64,000 nucleotides of DNA from Fusobacterium necrophorum subsp. necrophorum (GCF_004006635.1 NZ_CP034842.1:1488001-1552000), one strand, 5' to 3'. Shown: positions 8,635 to 16,949, numbered from the stretch's first letter. The notes: generated by a model from the sequence alone, not told the origin. A program made the numbers and translations.

Positions 8635-9786
8635 ATGTACAATTTACAATTATCAGAAGAACAAGAAAGAATCTGCCAAATGGTGAAAGAATTCGCAGTA
8701 AACGAAGTAGCTCCGGGAGCAAAAGAAAGAGATTTGAATGAAGATTTCTTAGCAACAAGAGATATTTTGAAAAAAATGGGAAAACTAGGATTGATGGGAA
8801 TTCCTTATGCAAAAGAATATGGTGGAGCAGGATTAGGATATGTAGAATATGCATTAGCAGGATTTGAATTGAACAAAGTAGATGCTTCTGTAGGAATCTC
8901 CTATTCTGTACATATTTCTTTAGGGTCAGGACCAATCTATAATTTCGGAAATGAAGAACAAAAACAAAAATATATGCCAAAATTATGTTCAGGAGAATAT
9001 ATTGCAGCATTCGGATTGACAGAACCATGCGCAGGATCTGATGCAGGAGCAAGTCAATGTACAGCAGTATTACAAGGAGATAAGTACATTTTGAATGGAA
9101 CAAAATGTTTCACAACGAATGGAGAATTTGCTGATGTTATCGTAGTATTCGCAATGACAGATCCTTCTCAAGGAACCAAAGGAATTTCTGCATTCATCGT
9201 AGAACCTAAAAACTTCCCGGGAATCAAATTTGTAAAAAGAGAAAAGAAAATGGGAATTCGAGCTTCTGTACAAAATGTAATTGAAATGGAAAACTTGGAA
9301 GTTCCAAAAGAAAACTTATTAGGAAAAGAAGGACAAGGATTTAAAATTGCTATGGCAACGCTAGATTGTGGAAGAATTGGAGTTGCAGCTCATGCGACCG
9401 GAATTGCAAAAGGAGCTTATGAATATGCTCTAAACTACTCCAAAGAAAGAGTACAATTCGGAAAACCAATTGCAAAACAACAAGTAATTGCATTCAAATT
9501 AGCAGATATGTATGCTAAGATTGAAGCGGCAGAAGCAGTGACTTTAAAAGCAGCTTGGTCAAAAGATCAACACTTACCATATGGAATTCCAGCAGCTGTT
9601 GCAAAATTAACAGGAACCAATACAGCTATGGAAGTAACAACAGAAGCGGTTCAAATCTTAGGGGGAACAGGATTTACTATGGACCACCCGGTAGAAAGAA
9701 TGATGAGAGATTCCAAGATTACTCAAATCTATGAAGGAACTAATGAAATTCAAAAATTAGTTATTTCTGGGGCAATCTTAAGATAG
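8635..9786 (+). CDS. Acyl-CoA dehydrogenase (butyryl-CoA dehydrogenase-like)
   Basis: A 383-aa FAD-dependent acyl-CoA dehydrogenase with GLTEPCAGSDAGASQC, ILGGTGFTMDHPVERMMRDSKI and IYEGTNEIQKLVISG (catalytic Glu in YEGT). It differs throughout from the paralogue at 1237-2373 and resembles butyryl/isovaleryl-type enzymes. AAAGGAGAAAAG precedes the start. A 93-bp gap separates it from the GntP gene, so it may have its own promoter. It probably shares the EtfAB encoded upstream. Confidence 0.92.
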   Translation: MYNLQLSEEQERICQMVKEFAVNEVAPGAKERDLNEDFLATRDILKKMGKLGLMGIPYAKEYGGAGLGYVEYALAGFELNKVDASVGISYSVHISLGSGPIYNFGNEEQKQKYMPKLCSGEYIAAFGLTEPCAGSDAGASQCTAVLQGDKYILNGTKCFTTNGEFADVIVVFAMTDPSQGTKGISAFIVEPKNFPGIKFVKREKKMGIRASVQNVIEMENLEVPKENLLGKEGQGFKIAMATLDCGRIGVAAHATGIAKGAYEYALNYSKERVQFGKPIAKQQVIAFKLADMYAKIEAAEAVTLKAAWSKDQHLPYGIPAAVAKLTGTNTAMEVTTEAVQILGGTGFTMDHPVERMMRDSKITQIYEGTNEIQKLVISGAILR

Positions 9787-9923
9787 TTTTAATATTCCAG
9801 AAATAAATACTATGTAAGTAGAAAAGTAATGTAGTACTAGGGTCTTAAAAAAATTAAATTTATCTTAAGAAAAATATAAAATTTTTAATGAATGAATCAG
9901 TATAGAAAATTATAATGATAAAA

Positions 9924-9966
9924 AGGTGTTGATAGAGTAACGTTTAATACGAATCTATTAACACCT
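9924..9966 (-). terminator. Rho-independent terminator of gltS
   Basis: Inverted arms AGGTGTT-ATAGA and TCTAT-AACACCT enclose an 18-nt loop. Read on the minus strand the second arm is followed by TTTTT, so it terminates the leftward gltS transcript whose stop is 23 nt away. The rightward transcript may also use the hairpin. Confidence 0.75.
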
Positions 9967-9988
9967 AGTTTATGTAAATATACTAATA

Positions 9989-11233
9989 CTATTTTTCAAC
10001 AAAACCTGAAACAAAAGTTTTAATGAACCATATAGTTGCAGGCTGATAAATAATATCCACTAAAAATGCTCCGACGATAGGCACAATCATCATAGCTTTT
10101 CTGGACATACCATATTTTTCATTTAATGCAGTCATATTTACAATGGCTGAAGGGGTAGCACCAAGTCCATGTCCACACAGTCCGGCACACATAACCGCTG
10201 CATCATAGTTAGAACCAAGAATTCTAAAGACAATAAAGTAAGCAACAATTACCATAAATACAACCTGACATGCTACGACAAGAAGAACACCACCTATTAA
10301 TCCGGAAAGTTCCCAAAGTTTTAAAGTCATAAGAGCTAATGAGAGATATAAGCTAAGCATGACATTTCCTATTCCATCCACTAAAGAGAAATTAAAATGG
10401 TACATATTCATTTTTTCATTTAAATTTCTTACAATTACAGCAACAAACATTGCTCCAACATAAGAAGGGAAATCCATGTTTATGAGTTTTCCTATAAGAG
10501 TGGAAATCCAACTTCCAAGAGCCATACATATCAAAATAACAGCAACATTTTTTATGATATCAAGATCGGATAATGTTTCTTTTTTATCATTATTTATTTC
10601 ATGTATAGATAAGTCAAAATTTTCTGTAGTATCGGGGCTTAAATGGTTTGCTTCTATTAACCTTCTTCCGAGAGGTCCCCCTATCAATACAGCAGTTATC
10701 AGACCAAAGGTTGCAGCTGCGGCTCCTACTAAAGGAGCACTCTCATAACCGATTTTAGCAAAGCTATTTCCATATGCCAAAGCGGCACCATGTCCTCCAA
10801 CCATAGAAATAGCACTTGAAAGTAATGCATAAGGAGCTTCCAAACCTATAGTTTTACTTATCGTAATTCCTATTGTATTTTGTAAAATTGAGATTATTCC
10901 ACATAGAAGCCAATATACAATCAGAAGCTTTCCTCCTTTTTTCAAAAGGGCAAAGCTTGCACCAAGTCCTACAGTTGTAAAAAAAGCGAGCATAAAGGTA
11001 GATTGAAAAATGTTTTCAAAATGAAATGTAAAAATTTCTCTATTGTGCCCTATCCAAGTTATAAACATGAATAAAAATCCCCCAACGACAGGAGCCGGAA
11101 TACAATATTTGTTCAGCAAGGTAATTTTCTTTTTTATGGAATAACCAAGAATTAGTAATATTGCAGCCAAAGCTAAAGTCATAGTTGAATTTAAATTTAT
11201 ATTCAACAAGCCGTCCATCACTTCAAAATTCAT
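9989..11233 (-). CDS. gltS: Sodium/glutamate symporter GltS
   Basis: A 414-aa inner-membrane carrier with about ten hydrophobic helices and the GltS hallmarks VGGHGAALAYG and AGLCGHGLGATPSAIVNM, the two halves of the inverted-repeat fold. It imports glutamate with Na+. Start chosen at 11233 because AAAGGAG sits 8 nt upstream; a slightly longer reading lacks a site. Fusobacteria ferment glutamate, so this carrier fits the metabolism. A promoter (11347-11375) and a CRP-like palindrome (11386-11405) lie upstream. Confidence 0.93.
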   Translation of the reverse strand: MNFEVMDGLLNINLNSTMTLALAAILLILGYSIKKKITLLNKYCIPAPVVGGFLFMFITWIGHNREIFTFHFENIFQSTFMLAFFTTVGLGASFALLKKGGKLLIVYWLLCGIISILQNTIGITISKTIGLEAPYALLSSAISMVGGHGAALAYGNSFAKIGYESAPLVGAAAATFGLITAVLIGGPLGRRLIEANHLSPDTTENFDLSIHEINNDKKETLSDLDIIKNVAVILICMALGSWISTLIGKLINMDFPSYVGAMFVAVIVRNLNEKMNMYHFNFSLVDGIGNVMLSLYLSLALMTLKLWELSGLIGGVLLVVACQVVFMVIVAYFIVFRILGSNYDAAVMCAGLCGHGLGATPSAIVNMTALNEKYGMSRKAMMIVPIVGAFLVDIIYQPATIWFIKTFVSGFVEK

Positions 11234-11346
11234 AGTAAGTCTCCTTTCCATATCTGTGAATTTTCAGTCAAAATAACTGAAAATAAAGAAAAATAAATCA
11301 AATCCAAGCAAAACGAAATAAAATATTAATATTAATATTATTTTCA

Positions 11347-11375
11347 ATCATAACATTTTTATAAAAAAATATCAA
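11347..11375 (-). promoter_or_regulatory. gltS promoter (TTGATA, 17 bp, TATGAT)
   Basis: On the minus strand -35 TTGATA (11370-11375) is separated by exactly 17 bp from -10 TATGAT (11347-11352), upstream of gltS. It leaves a 5' leader of about 105 nt with AT-rich repeats and no recognisable structure. Confidence 0.6.
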
Positions 11376-11385
11376 TTGACATATT

Positions 11386-11405
11386 TCTGTGACTATCATC
11401 ACAGA
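11386..11405. promoter_or_regulatory. CRP/FNR-family operator upstream of gltS
   Basis: TCTGTGACTATCATCACAGA is a perfect 7-bp inverted repeat with a 6-bp centre, and its core TGTGA-N6-TCACA equals the classical CRP consensus. It lies just upstream of the gltS -35 box; its centre is roughly 55-61 bp from the expected transcription start, a position used by activators. The cognate regulator is not in the window. Confidence 0.55.
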
Positions 11406-11481
11406 GTTAAGAAAGATGTCAATGACAAGAGTTAACGAAGAATTCTTTGGAATTGATATAACTTGATAATTTTGAGAAGAG

Positions 11482-12237
11482 CTAAAATTCTAAGGTATCC
11501 AAAAAATTGACATTCACTTGTCCATAGCCATCCTGTGTTTTCCATCCAATTCCTGAAAAAAAAGATAGAGAAGATAAGAAATAAAAAATCCATAGGTCTT
11601 TAGGACTAGAATTTTTATCTAAAAAATAAACTGCTTCTCCAACCATTCCTTGATAATTTTTATAAAAACTTACTTTTTTTTCTTTTTGAATCTTTGTTTG
11701 AATTTTGTCAAAAGGAAAATATTTAAAATATTTATATTGATTTGCAAAATCTGATTTTTTTATAGATTGTAATAAAGAGTGATAGACATATTTTCCTTCC
11801 AGACTGATGAATATGTTGTCTCCCACTTTGAAACAGGTAGGAGTGATAAAGTTTATTTTTACTTTTGCGGGAACTTCTACTATTTTATGAAATTGGAATT
11901 CTTTGGAACATTTGTGTTGAAATAAAATATTGTTTATGAAAAAATCATTTTCTCCTAATTGAATTTTTTCTTTTGAAATACTGAGTAAAAAAAGTTTCTG
12001 AATTAGTTTCAGTAAAAGAGTAGAGTACAGAGAACAGATTCGAATGTTATAATTTTGATTTTGTTCTAGAACTTTTTTTGAAGTAAGGAAATTTGAAATT
12101 TGTATCTTTCTAAGCTCAGTATATTGAAAATCTAAAGATAAAAATAATTTTTGAAAAAAGTTAAAATTTTGATATTTTAGAATTCTTTTTTCTTCCACGC
12201 CAATATATTTTAAAGAGATGACAACACTTCTAATCAT
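11482..12237 (-). CDS. cas6: Cas6 crRNA endonuclease (adaptation-side copy)
   Basis: A 251-aa RAMP protein. The C-terminal glycine-rich loop FSGIGWKTQDGYGQV is the Cas6 signature, and two ferredoxin-like halves are plausible from the length. Cas6 cuts the repeat in the pre-crRNA to leave an 8-nt 5' handle. It is the last gene of a leftward cas1-cas2-cas2-cas6 operon, 17 nt after a cas2. A second Cas6-like protein is encoded at 28921-29589 in the effector operon and is only weakly similar. The sequence does not show which one processes this array. Confidence 0.8.
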   Translation of the reverse strand: MIRSVVISLKYIGVEEKRILKYQNFNFFQKLFLSLDFQYTELRKIQISNFLTSKKVLEQNQNYNIRICSLYSTLLLKLIQKLFLLSISKEKIQLGENDFFINNILFQHKCSKEFQFHKIVEVPAKVKINFITPTCFKVGDNIFISLEGKYVYHSLLQSIKKSDFANQYKYFKYFPFDKIQTKIQKEKKVSFYKNYQGMVGEAVYFLDKNSSPKDLWIFYFLSSLSFFSGIGWKTQDGYGQVNVNFLDTLEF

Positions 12238-12254
12238 TTTATATTTCCTCCGCT

Positions 12255-12539
12255 TTAGAATACTAAAAAATCTTGCTTATAAAATTGCTTATTTACGATT
12301 TTTCCTATGAATTGACATGTTTTGAAATCTTTTTCACATAAAGGAAAAGCATAGACAGAGTCTTTTTCTAAATTTATAATTTCTGGAATATAGCTCAGTA
12401 AAAAAGAAAATTGTTTTTTGGTAACTTTTCCTAAAAATACTGAATATTGTACTCTTACAAAGGAATAACTTAATAATAATTCAATTAATTGATTACGAAC
12501 TCGTGTATCAACAATATCATAGAAAATTAAAATATCCAT
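12255..12539 (-). CDS. cas2: Cas2 (second copy)
   Basis: A 94-aa Cas2. MDILIFYDIVDTRVRNQL carries the conserved beta1 Asp, followed by the RVQYSVFLG motif. It is 11 nt downstream of another cas2 (12551-12841). The two resemble each other around FPLCEKDF / CPLCETDF and QFIG / RFIG, so they look like an old tandem duplication. Cas2 dimers bridge two Cas1 dimers in the spacer integrase; two diverged copies could form a heterodimer. Confidence 0.85.
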   Translation of the reverse strand: MDILIFYDIVDTRVRNQLIELLLSYSFVRVQYSVFLGKVTKKQFSFLLSYIPEIINLEKDSVYAFPLCEKDFKTCQFIGKIVNKQFYKQDFLVF

Positions 12540-12550
12540 AATCTCTTTCC

Positions 12551-12841
12551 TTAAAGCAGTAAAAAATCTGAAAATTCATCAAATGAAAAAATATCTGTAG
12601 TGCTTCCAATAAATCTCGTTTTATAAAAATCTGTTTCACAAAGAGGACACAACAAAATAGAATCAGAATCCTCATCTATTTGTAAACAGAGATTTTCTAT
12701 TTTTTTTCTCATGGTTTCATAGGAGAGATTCCCAATAAATACAGATTTTTGGATTCGAATAAAACCATAACTTTTCAAGAAATCAATTAATATCTTTCTT
12801 TTATATTGTGAAGAAATATCATATGAAATCAGGCATCTCAT
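12551..12841 (-). CDS. cas2: Cas2 (first copy)
   Basis: A 96-aa Cas2. MRCLISYDISSQYKRKIL has the conserved Asp, followed by RIQKSVFIGNLS. Its start overlaps the end of cas1 by 23 nt, indicating translational coupling. The C-terminal part contains CPLC, a Cys pair only half kept in the second copy. See the entry at 12255-12539 for the tandem arrangement. Confidence 0.87.
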   Translation of the reverse strand: MRCLISYDISSQYKRKILIDFLKSYGFIRIQKSVFIGNLSYETMRKKIENLCLQIDEDSDSILLCPLCETDFYKTRFIGSTTDIFSFDEFSDFLLL

Positions 12842-13790
12842 GGGTAAGCACCTCTTTTGCTAAAAATTTTGCTTCTTTTTTGATTAAATTTTCATAGGAT
12901 ATTTTTTCTCCATTCTGTTCTACGGTTGTTCGGAGTTTTTTATAAAACTCACTTAGTATTATTTTCTTGCCTTCCAAGAGGATCCTTCCTTCTTCATTAA
13001 AGAAAGACTTGTTGATTAATTTTTTACTGAATAAGGAAAAGCAAGTTTCAAATACTAAAAAACGAAAAATTTCTATGAAGTCAAATAGTAAAGAATCTGC
13101 TTTTCGGCTTTCTCCATGTAAAATTCCAATTTTCACATCGAAACCTGCTAATACAAGAGCTTGCTCTACTTTGGAATATAGAACTCCAAATAAATAATTT
13201 AATACTACATTATAAGGATCTCTGGCTCCATAGTTTTTTCTTCCATGAAATTTCCAAGTAGCTGGAATATGATCTTTTAATATTTTATAGTAATATCGAC
13301 TGCTTAATCCTTCATAACCTAAAAGCGTTTCATGAAAATGACTCTCTTGTAGTTCTAAAAGGTTGATTTTATCTTCAATGCTTTGAAAGTATTCTTGTAT
13401 TTCACTAGCATCAAGAGACTTTCTTCTTAAAATTTTCAAAAGATGCTTTTTTTGTGTTTCAATTTTTCTTATTATCCATTTTTTTATTAGTTTTTTTCCA
13501 TAATTTCCCTGGAATAAAATAATTTGCTGTCTTCTCAAAATAGCACTGGAATCTAAGGAATTACTCCAGACCTTTCCATAAATATTCCCAAAATAATCGG
13601 CTAGATAAATAGGAATTTTATTTTCTATCATAAGACTTATAAAGTCAGTGGTAAGTGAACTCCTTCCTTGTATGATAATGCTATCGATGGTATCTACTGC
13701 TAATTTTTGAGTTCCTTTTTCATTGGATATGACAAAATGATTTTTTTCTTTTGAAAGTTTTGTACCATTCTCTTGAATATATAAATCCAT
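12819..13790 (-). CDS. cas1: Cas1 spacer integrase
   Basis: A 323-aa Cas1 from the ATG at 13790, chosen because GGAGGAAATTTT lies directly upstream; an in-frame extension of 14 residues lacks a site. Family features: N-terminal beta domain (VDTIDSIIIQGRSSLTTDFI), then the helical catalytic domain with YEGLSSRYYYKIL (catalytic Glu), GILHGESRKADSLLFDFIEIFR (His and Asp metal ligands) and a C-terminal Arg/Lys-rich helix. With Cas2 it inserts new spacers at the leader end. The nearest array is the 2-repeat mini-array at 14444; the main leader is about 8 kb away. Confidence 0.93.
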   Translation of the reverse strand: MDLYIQENGTKLSKEKNHFVISNEKGTQKLAVDTIDSIIIQGRSSLTTDFISLMIENKIPIYLADYFGNIYGKVWSNSLDSSAILRRQQIILFQGNYGKKLIKKWIIRKIETQKKHLLKILRRKSLDASEIQEYFQSIEDKINLLELQESHFHETLLGYEGLSSRYYYKILKDHIPATWKFHGRKNYGARDPYNVVLNYLFGVLYSKVEQALVLAGFDVKIGILHGESRKADSLLFDFIEIFRFLVFETCFSLFSKKLINKSFFNEEGRILLEGKKIILSEFYKKLRTTVEQNGEKISYENLIKKEAKFLAKEVLTHEMPDFI

Positions 13791-13925
13791 AAAATTTCCT
13801 CCTCTATTCAAATTTTCTACACTATGTTGCAAAATTTTTTTGAAAAGAAAATGAATATATATGATTTTAAAATGTTATTTTTAGCTTTTTGGTTCCTTTT
13901 TTCTAATAATTTTGATTACAGTCTA

Positions 13926-13954
13926 TTTGTACTATATTTTTATTTATTTGTCAA
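13926..13954 (-). promoter_or_regulatory. Promoter of the cas1-cas2-cas2-cas6 operon
   Basis: On the minus strand TTGACA (13949-13954), a 17-bp spacer and TACAAA (13926-13931) lie about 135 nt upstream of the cas1 start. The -35 box is a consensus match. Confidence 0.5.
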
Positions 13955-13973
13955 ATTTAAGTGCAAATAATAG

Positions 13974-14006
13974 AAAAAGCACCTAAATTTTTCTAAGTGC
14001 TTTTTT
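13974..14006. terminator. Bidirectional terminator between cas1 and decayed genes
   Basis: AAAAAGCAC and GTGCTTTTTT form a stem around an AT-rich loop with T runs on either strand. It probably ends leftward transcription entering from the decayed zone and insulates the cas1 promoter. Confidence 0.5.
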
Positions 14007-14041
14007 GTTTAAAAATTTGCTATTTTCCTCTCTTTAGGATG

Positions 14042-14443
14042 CTAAAATTTTTCTAACTTTTTACCAAATAAATCAGTAGGAAAAACATTGTTTATCGTAT
14101 CCCATTTATTTTTAGGCATTTGTTTTGTCATCATTTCAAAATCTTCTTTCCAGCTGTATAATGCTTCTAAATCAATTTTTTGCTTGGTATGCATTAATAA
14201 AAATTGCTCCTAACTTTTTCTTAATAGCAATCCACGAAGTTTACCTGCTCATAAACTCTACATACCTTTATCTCTTTAAAAGATTTCTTTTGATATCTGA
14301 TTGTTTTTCTTTAACATAATTTTCTTTCTCATTTCTTGCAACTCCTTCATTTTGAAAATAAGAGATGGTAGTAATATGGTCTTTATCCAAAAGTTGCCAA
14401 TTATATTTTTCTATTTCTAAATTTTTTAGTATAACTCTGTAGC
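14042..14443 (-). pseudogene. Decayed gene of unknown function next to CRISPR mini-array
   Basis: Two coherent protein stretches are readable on the minus strand in different frames. The first is YRVILKNLEIEKYNWQLL followed by KDHITTISYFQNEG, abutting the first mini-array repeat. The second is IDLEALYSWKEDFEMM, KNKWDTINNVFPTDLFGKK and a stop at 14042. Both have normal amino-acid composition, so this is a real gene that lost frame and whose start was removed at the CRISPR repeat. I do not recognise the family. Confidence 0.5.
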
Positions 14444-14556
14444 ATTTCAATCCTCATTAATGCTGGATATTCTCTCTAATTAAAGGAAATTAAAATAGAG
14501 GAAAATGCTAAGAAGTTTCGTTTCAATCCTCATTAATGCTGGATATTCTCTTTAAT
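14444..14556 (-). CRISPR. Two-repeat CRISPR mini-array
   Basis: Two copies of the 37-nt repeat of the main array, at 14444-14480 (first base A instead of G, and TCTCTCTAAT for TCTCTTTAAT) and 14520-14556 (exact match to the GCTGG variant), enclose a 39-nt spacer. The spacer contains AGAGGAAAATG in the same sense as the spacers of the main array. It lies 5.4 kb from the main array, separated by a methyltransferase gene and an IS605 element. It is either a detached piece of the leader-distal end or an independent relic. Minus-strand transcription is assigned by analogy with the main array. Confidence 0.9.
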
Positions 14557-14642
14557 ATTTTCATATCAATATTTTTATTTAAAATAAAGGCTATTACAAA
14601 AAGAATAGCTCCTATTAAAATATTTAATTCTCTTTTTTTCAT
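14523..14642 (-). CDS. Small single-helix membrane peptide running into CRISPR repeat
   Basis: An ATG at 14642 with AGGAGC 7 nt upstream opens a 39-codon frame: MKKRELNILIGAILFVIAFI, a clear transmembrane helix, then LNKNIDMKIL, and the last residues are encoded by the second mini-array repeat before a TGA. The good ribosome site and helix suggest a genuine gene start that was cut by the repeat, with the stop supplied by the repeat. It could be a short functional membrane peptide or a truncated gene. Confidence 0.35.
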   Translation of the reverse strand: MKKRELNILIGAILFVIAFILNKNIDMKILKRISSINED

Positions 14643-14814
14643 TGTTTTGCTCCTAAAATTTAGAATAAATAAAATCAATATTGAAGGGATTATTGCAAGT
14701 TAATTATTGAAGTATGAGTAAAAAATAAACTTCTCTTACAGCTCTGAGTAATAGCTTTTTTAATACTTAGTTTCATATGAGAAAGCTCATTAATTGTCAT
14801 CAACTTTTAATTTT

Positions 14815-14943
14815 TTAATAAAAAAATTCATCTTCTGTCATTTTATCATTTGTTGCTATTCTAAAAGTTAAAAGTAATTTTCCTGTTGATTCATAAATTC
14901 CAGTTACAATATGAGTGTTCCCTATATCTAATCCAATAATCAT
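14815..14943 (-). pseudogene. coaX: Truncated type III pantothenate kinase (coaX) remnant
   Basis: Forty-two codons from ATG 14943 with AAGGAGG further upstream: MIIGLDIGNTHIVTGIYEST, then LLTFRIATNDKMTEDEFF and a stop. DxGNTxxxxGxY is the ATP-binding N-terminus of CoaX, normally about 255 aa. The rest is missing, so this is a broken copy. Window sequence cannot show whether an intact gene exists elsewhere. From here to 15263, and from 14643 to 14814, I see only AT-rich sequence. Confidence 0.7.
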
Positions 14944-15263
14944 ATAATTTTTATAGAATTGTTGAATTACTAACAATTCTATACCTCCTTATTAAATATA
15001 CTAATATTAATTCACATTATAATAATTAACTTTTCACTTGTCAATGAATTGAAAAAATTTTTAGATTTTTTTAAGATTACTTAATTTTAACATATAAAAT
15101 TTTCAAAAATTATATGAAAAATATTTTTCTTTCTTCTTGACAATAATAAGCTGATAGTTTTATAATTTTAAATAAGAAAATATTGTAAAAAATTTTGATT
15201 TATTTTTTTAATAATTACAGCTGAAAAAATTAATTACTATAATAAAATTTAGGAGGTAAATAC

Positions 15264-16811
15264 ATGAAAGAAGAAAAAACTGTTGAAACAAGTTATAATG
15301 ATATTCCCTACATGTCAAAAAGTTTTTTTTTTACTTCTCCAGAAAAGCAAAAAACTGTATTACAACTTTTAGGTTATGTTACTCCAGAGTTAAAAAAAGC
15401 AAGAGTTTTAGAAATTGGGTGTTCTTTTGGTGGGAATATTATTCCTTTTGCTATTGCTCATCCAGATGCAGAGGTTATTGGTATTGATTTATCTGAAATT
15501 CAAATTAAAGAAGGAAATAATATTATAAAATATCTAGGTTTGGAAAATATTCAGTTACATCATAAAAATATTATGAATTTCGAAGAAGACTATGGAAAAT
15601 TTGATTATATTATTTGCCATGGTGTTTTTAGTTGGGTAACAGATGAGGTACAAAATAAAATTTTGGAAGTTATTAAAAATCATCTTTCTGAAAATGGCTC
15701 TGCTATTATTTCTTATAATACTTATCCGGGATGGAAGCATATTGACATATTAAGAGATATTATGAAATTCAGAATTGATACTCTTCAAAATATAGGAAAA
15801 AAAGTAGATCCTTATGAACAGGTAAGCTATGGAAAAGGAGCTATTGAATTTTTAGAAAAATATGCAATATTAAGTGAACATACTAAACGTATGATTACAG
15901 ATATTCAAAGTAAAGACGATTACTATATTATTCATGAATATTTTGAAGAAACTAATCGTCCTATGTATCTATATGATTTTAATAAAAAACTTTTAGAATA
16001 TGGGTTATTTCATGTTATTGATTCCGATCTTTCAAGGTCTTTTCCAATCCATGAAAACCTAGAAATAGAAAGAGCAATTAACAATGAAAGCGCAAATAAC
16101 CATGTTGTTCGAGAACAATACTGGGATTATATCTTTGATAGACAATTTAGGATAAGTATTATAACACATTTAGAAAACAAAGAAAAATGTAATCTAACTC
16201 CTATGTTACAAATAGGAGATATACAAAATCTACATATTCGTGCTCTTTTCTTAAAAAATTCTGAAGGAAAGTACGAAAGAAATGGGAATATCTTTCTTGA
16301 TGAGCTAAATGATGTCCTTGATGAATTGAATCAAAGATTTCCAAATACCATCTCCATAAAAGATTTATTTGATTGTCTCAAGGATAAAATAAAAGATAAA
16401 ATGGAAGAAAAAGATTTCTACCAAAGAATCATAAGACTTATTCATTCTCATCAAGTAGAAGTTTTTTCAAGAGAAATTAAAGTATCTCAACACAAAAAAT
16501 TAAAGTTAAATGATAGATATATTAATTATATAAGATATATTATGGATGTACAAAATCCTGTCATTTCCTTTGCTAATTCCGTTGGTTTGATTACAGAAGC
16601 ATCTAAGATTGAACTACTAGTAATGCTTCTTTTTAATGGTGAAAGAACCGATGAAGAAATTATGGATATTGTAAAAGAAAATATCAAAAATGGAGCTTTT
16701 ACTATTACGAAAGAGAATACAACTAAAACAGAATATACAGAAGAGCATTTTATTCGAGACTTTGTAAAAAATATTAGAAATTTTATCGAAGTAAATGTTA
16801 TGAATAGCTAA
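15264..16811 (+). CDS. Class I SAM methyltransferase with methyltransferase regulatory domain
   Basis: A 515-aa protein. Residues ~45-150 form a Rossmann SAM domain: VLEIGCSFGGNIIPFA (motif I), VIGIDLSEIQIKEG (motif II Asp), FDYIICHGVFSWV. YNTYPGWKHIDILRDIM introduces the regulatory domain of the PF10119 type, followed by a long helical C-terminal part. The same architecture occurs in rickettsial protein lysine methyltransferases that modify OmpB, so a surface or outer-membrane protein substrate is conceivable. AGGAGGTAAATAC precedes the ATG. It stands alone on the plus strand between CRISPR relics and an IS605 element, so it may be an acquired gene. Family firm, target unknown. Confidence 0.75.
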   Translation: MKEEKTVETSYNDIPYMSKSFFFTSPEKQKTVLQLLGYVTPELKKARVLEIGCSFGGNIIPFAIAHPDAEVIGIDLSEIQIKEGNNIIKYLGLENIQLHHKNIMNFEEDYGKFDYIICHGVFSWVTDEVQNKILEVIKNHLSENGSAIISYNTYPGWKHIDILRDIMKFRIDTLQNIGKKVDPYEQVSYGKGAIEFLEKYAILSEHTKRMITDIQSKDDYYIIHEYFEETNRPMYLYDFNKKLLEYGLFHVIDSDLSRSFPIHENLEIERAINNESANNHVVREQYWDYIFDRQFRISIITHLENKEKCNLTPMLQIGDIQNLHIRALFLKNSEGKYERNGNIFLDELNDVLDELNQRFPNTISIKDLFDCLKDKIKDKMEEKDFYQRIIRLIHSHQVEVFSREIKVSQHKKLKLNDRYINYIRYIMDVQNPVISFANSVGLITEASKIELLVMLLFNGERTDEEIMDIVKENIKNGAFTITKENTTKTEYTEEHFIRDFVKNIRNFIEVNVMNS

Positions 16812-16949
16812 AAAATATTTTTTCCAAAAAGACTGTTGCAAGTCATTAAATAAAGTAAAAAAATAATGTATAGACTTCCTAAATTTCACTTATTTTTTAT
16901 TATTATGAAAAAACATTACGCCTATTCTAGTATATAGAAAAGTGAACCT

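Noticed and set aside
8633..9103. 156-codon minus-strand frame opposite the second acyl-CoA dehydrogenase
   Set aside because: Leu/His-rich low-complexity product and complete overlap with a well-supported gene on the other strand.
11240..11346. Possible riboswitch in the gltS leader
   Set aside because: Only AT-rich dinucleotide-like repeats (AATATTAATATT) and no conserved fold.
14650..14800. Minus-strand frame beginning MTINELSHMKLSIKK
   Set aside because: About 36 codons without a ribosome site or recognisable family; could be a gene remnant but cannot be supported.
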